A model generated the notes under the pieces. The model saw nothing but the letters and a program-made list of their open reading frames with translations. It ran no database searches and had not been told where the DNA came from. A stretch of DNA of 25,751 bases, taken from the NCBI GenBank assembly GCA_002392655.1, contig DGHK01000057.1, positions 1 through 25,751 on the forward strand, in the 5' to 3' direction. The number at the start of each line of letters is the position of its first letter. Position 1 is the stretch's first letter. Source of the stretch: Lachnospiraceae bacterium UBA3850 (lineage in GTDB: Bacteria > Bacillota > Clostridia > Lachnospirales > Lachnospiraceae). Shown in pieces: positions 24,545-25,751 of the stretch. Both the position numbers and the translations under genes were made by a program.

Positions 24545-25195
24545 ATGAAACCAAAACACATTAAGAAGCTTTTAATGTCAGAAATTGAAACCGTTGCAAA
24601 CGCTTCTGATGAGTACTGTTTAAATCCGGGGCGTGATTTTTCACGAAAACGAAAACTCTCTTTCAAAAAAGTCTTGGAAAGTATTATTGGAATGGGTAGC
24701 AAGGGACTTACAAATGAGTTGATTGACATTTTTAATAATGCCCCTGACATGCCCTCGGCCTCTGCTTTTGTACAACAACGAAGCAAAATCAAGCCGGAAG
24801 CCTTCAGGGATATATTAGCAGGGTTCACAGAAAAGATAACCAGGCAATCTAACCGATTAAGATTATTGGCAGTAGACGGTTCCGATATTCAAATTGCAAC
24901 TAATCCAGATGACGAAGACACCTACTTTCCTGGGATAAATGGTCAGAAGCCTTACAGTTTAATCCATTTAAACGCCCTTTATGATCTTGAACAACATATT
25001 TATGTTGATTCGAGGATACAAGGGCGTATGAGCTGGAATGAACATATGGCATTGCAAGAAATGGTTGATAAATCAGACATCCGTAAGGCCTTGGTCATTG
25101 CAGACAGGGGATATGAATCTTATAACAACATGGCGCATATACAGGAAAAAGGATGGTTCTTTTTGATACGTGTAAAAGATGGAAAAAAGGCATAA
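24545..25195 (+). CDS. IS4-type transposase, first frame (N-terminal part)
   Basis: The 216-residue first frame holds the first two catalytic aspartates of a DDE transposase: D111 in LLAVDGSDIQ and D187 in VIADRGYESYN. It stops at TAA (25193-25195) shortly after RVKDGKKA. The catalytic Glu region is in the -1 frame beyond an A AAA AAG heptamer at 25183-25189. I chose the ATG at 24545-24547, with AAGGAGG 7 nt upstream, over an earlier TTG that overlaps that site. Alone the product could not complete the DDE active site; it might act as an inhibitor, as short products of some other insertion sequences do. Confidence 0.82.
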   Translation: MKPKHIKKLLMSEIETVANASDEYCLNPGRDFSRKRKLSFKKVLESIIGMGSKGLTNELIDIFNNAPDMPSASAFVQQRSKIKPEAFRDILAGFTEKITRQSNRLRLLAVDGSDIQIATNPDDEDTYFPGINGQKPYSLIHLNALYDLEQHIYVDSRIQGRMSWNEHMALQEMVDKSDIRKALVIADRGYESYNNMAHIQEKGWFFLIRVKDGKKA

Positions 25196-25751
25196 AGGAC
25201 GGATTGCTACTCCCTGAAGAGAATGAATTTGATGTTGATATTTGCTTGAAACTTGTACGAAAACAAACCAACCAAATAAAGGAACTTCTGAAAGATAAAA
25301 ATAAATACCGATGTATCCCCCATAGCACAAGTTTCGATTATTTACCAGAGAAGACAAGAAAAGCGGATCCTGTCACATTTTATGAATTAAAGTTCAGGGT
25401 GGTTCGTTTTGAGATAGGATCTGATAGTTATGAAACAGTACTCACGAACCTTGACAAAGACACGTATCCGGTGACAGAGTTAAAAAGGCTGTACGCTGCC
25501 CGCTGGGGAATTGAAACATCATTCCGAGATTTAAAGTATACGTTAGGGATGCTTGATTTTCATTCAAAAAAGGTGATGTGCATCCATCAAGAAATCTATG
25601 CACATCTGATTATGTATAACTTTTCTGAAATGATTACCTCGCACGTAGTCATTGCTAAAAAGCAAAGAAAGCATACATATAAAGCAAACTTCTCGGTTGC
25701 CGTCCATATGTGCAGACTCTTCTTCTATGATAGAGCGTCACCACCTGATTT
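25189..25751 (+). CDS. IS4-type transposase, second frame (catalytic Glu part, cut by the window edge)
   Basis: Reading in the -1 frame from GGC at 25189, the sequence stays open for 187 codons to the window edge. It continues the transposase without a break (GIKDGLLLPEENEFDVDICL) and contains the IS4-family signature YAARWGIETSFRDLK, that is Y-x2-R-x3-E-x6-K, with the third catalytic residue E. It has no start of its own near the beginning. It must be joined to the first frame by -1 slippage on A AAA AAG, or else one A was lost from an original run of seven and the gene is broken. Confidence 0.78.

Larger units (their letters stand above)
24359..25751 (+). mobile_element. IS4-type insertion sequence, left part only
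   Basis: The element enters with CAATGTCATTAAGTTAAG near 24359 and runs off the right edge, so the right inverted repeat and target duplication cannot be seen and the left boundary is uncertain by a few bases. Inside are a plus-strand terminator (24389-24426), a perfect 15-bp inverted repeat (24460-24504) and a transposase in two overlapping frames. The family call rests on the transposase Y-x2-R-x3-E-x6-K signature. Confidence 0.8.

Overview
The window looks like a chromosomal segment of a low- to mid-GC Gram-positive anaerobe of the Clostridia, most likely Lachnospiraceae. The signs are a glgC-glgD pair, spoVG, two secreted foldase lipoproteins, strong Shine-Dalgarno sites with frequent TTG/GTG starts, choline-binding-like wall repeats and Cys-x2-Cys surface repeats. 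This family assignment is an inference from gene style; no marker gene settles the genus.

Layout. (1) 1-2850, minus strand, AT-rich accessory DNA: a short FtsK/SpoIIIE-type ATPase, an unknown membrane protein and an HNH nuclease gene broken by an in-frame TAA. Three copies of a short motif spaced exactly 33 bp sit at the left edge. The block stops at the 3' end of lysS, where an 11-bp-period direct repeat suggests the end of an integrated element. (2) 2853-6684, minus strand, housekeeping: lysS, greA, tRNA-Leu(CAG) and a trigger-factor-like lipoprotein, with several hairpins. The tRNA promoter appears to lie inside the loop of the preceding terminator. (3) 6900-7346, plus strand: dut, the only clear core gene on this strand. 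(4) 7354-13296, minus strand: an operon of single-domain GlmU-like uridylyltransferase, pth, mfd and a PrsA-like lipoprotein, with a good promoter at 13332-13360. (5) 13429-16123, minus strand: glgC-glgD-spoVG, packed tightly and ending at a strong terminator. (6) 16370-22477, minus strand: two large secreted, wall-binding proteins in an operon, a papain-family (C1A) protease with many accessory domains and a 740-residue protein whose main domain I do not recognise. (7) 22698-24199, minus strand: nfeD and an SPFH (QmcA/stomatin-like) membrane protein pair. (8) 24359-end, plus strand: the left part of an IS4-type insertion sequence whose transposase is split across two frames at an A AAA AAG heptamer.

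How the parts work together: the central genes handle translation quality (lysS, greA, pth, tRNA-Leu), genome upkeep (mfd, dut), envelope protein folding (two foldase lipoproteins), sugar-nucleotide and glycogen synthesis (GlmU-like, GlgC/GlgD) and cell-surface proteolysis or adhesion. The two ends are mobile DNA.

The best candidates for something undescribed are the 740-residue secreted protein paired with the C1A protease, the promoter nested within a terminator loop before tRNA-Leu, the duplicated hairpin with matching stem changes at 5101-5210, and the possible programmed frameshift in an IS4-type transposase. I found no CRISPR array, rRNA gene or recognisable defence system. All calls come from reading the sequence; no database search was run.
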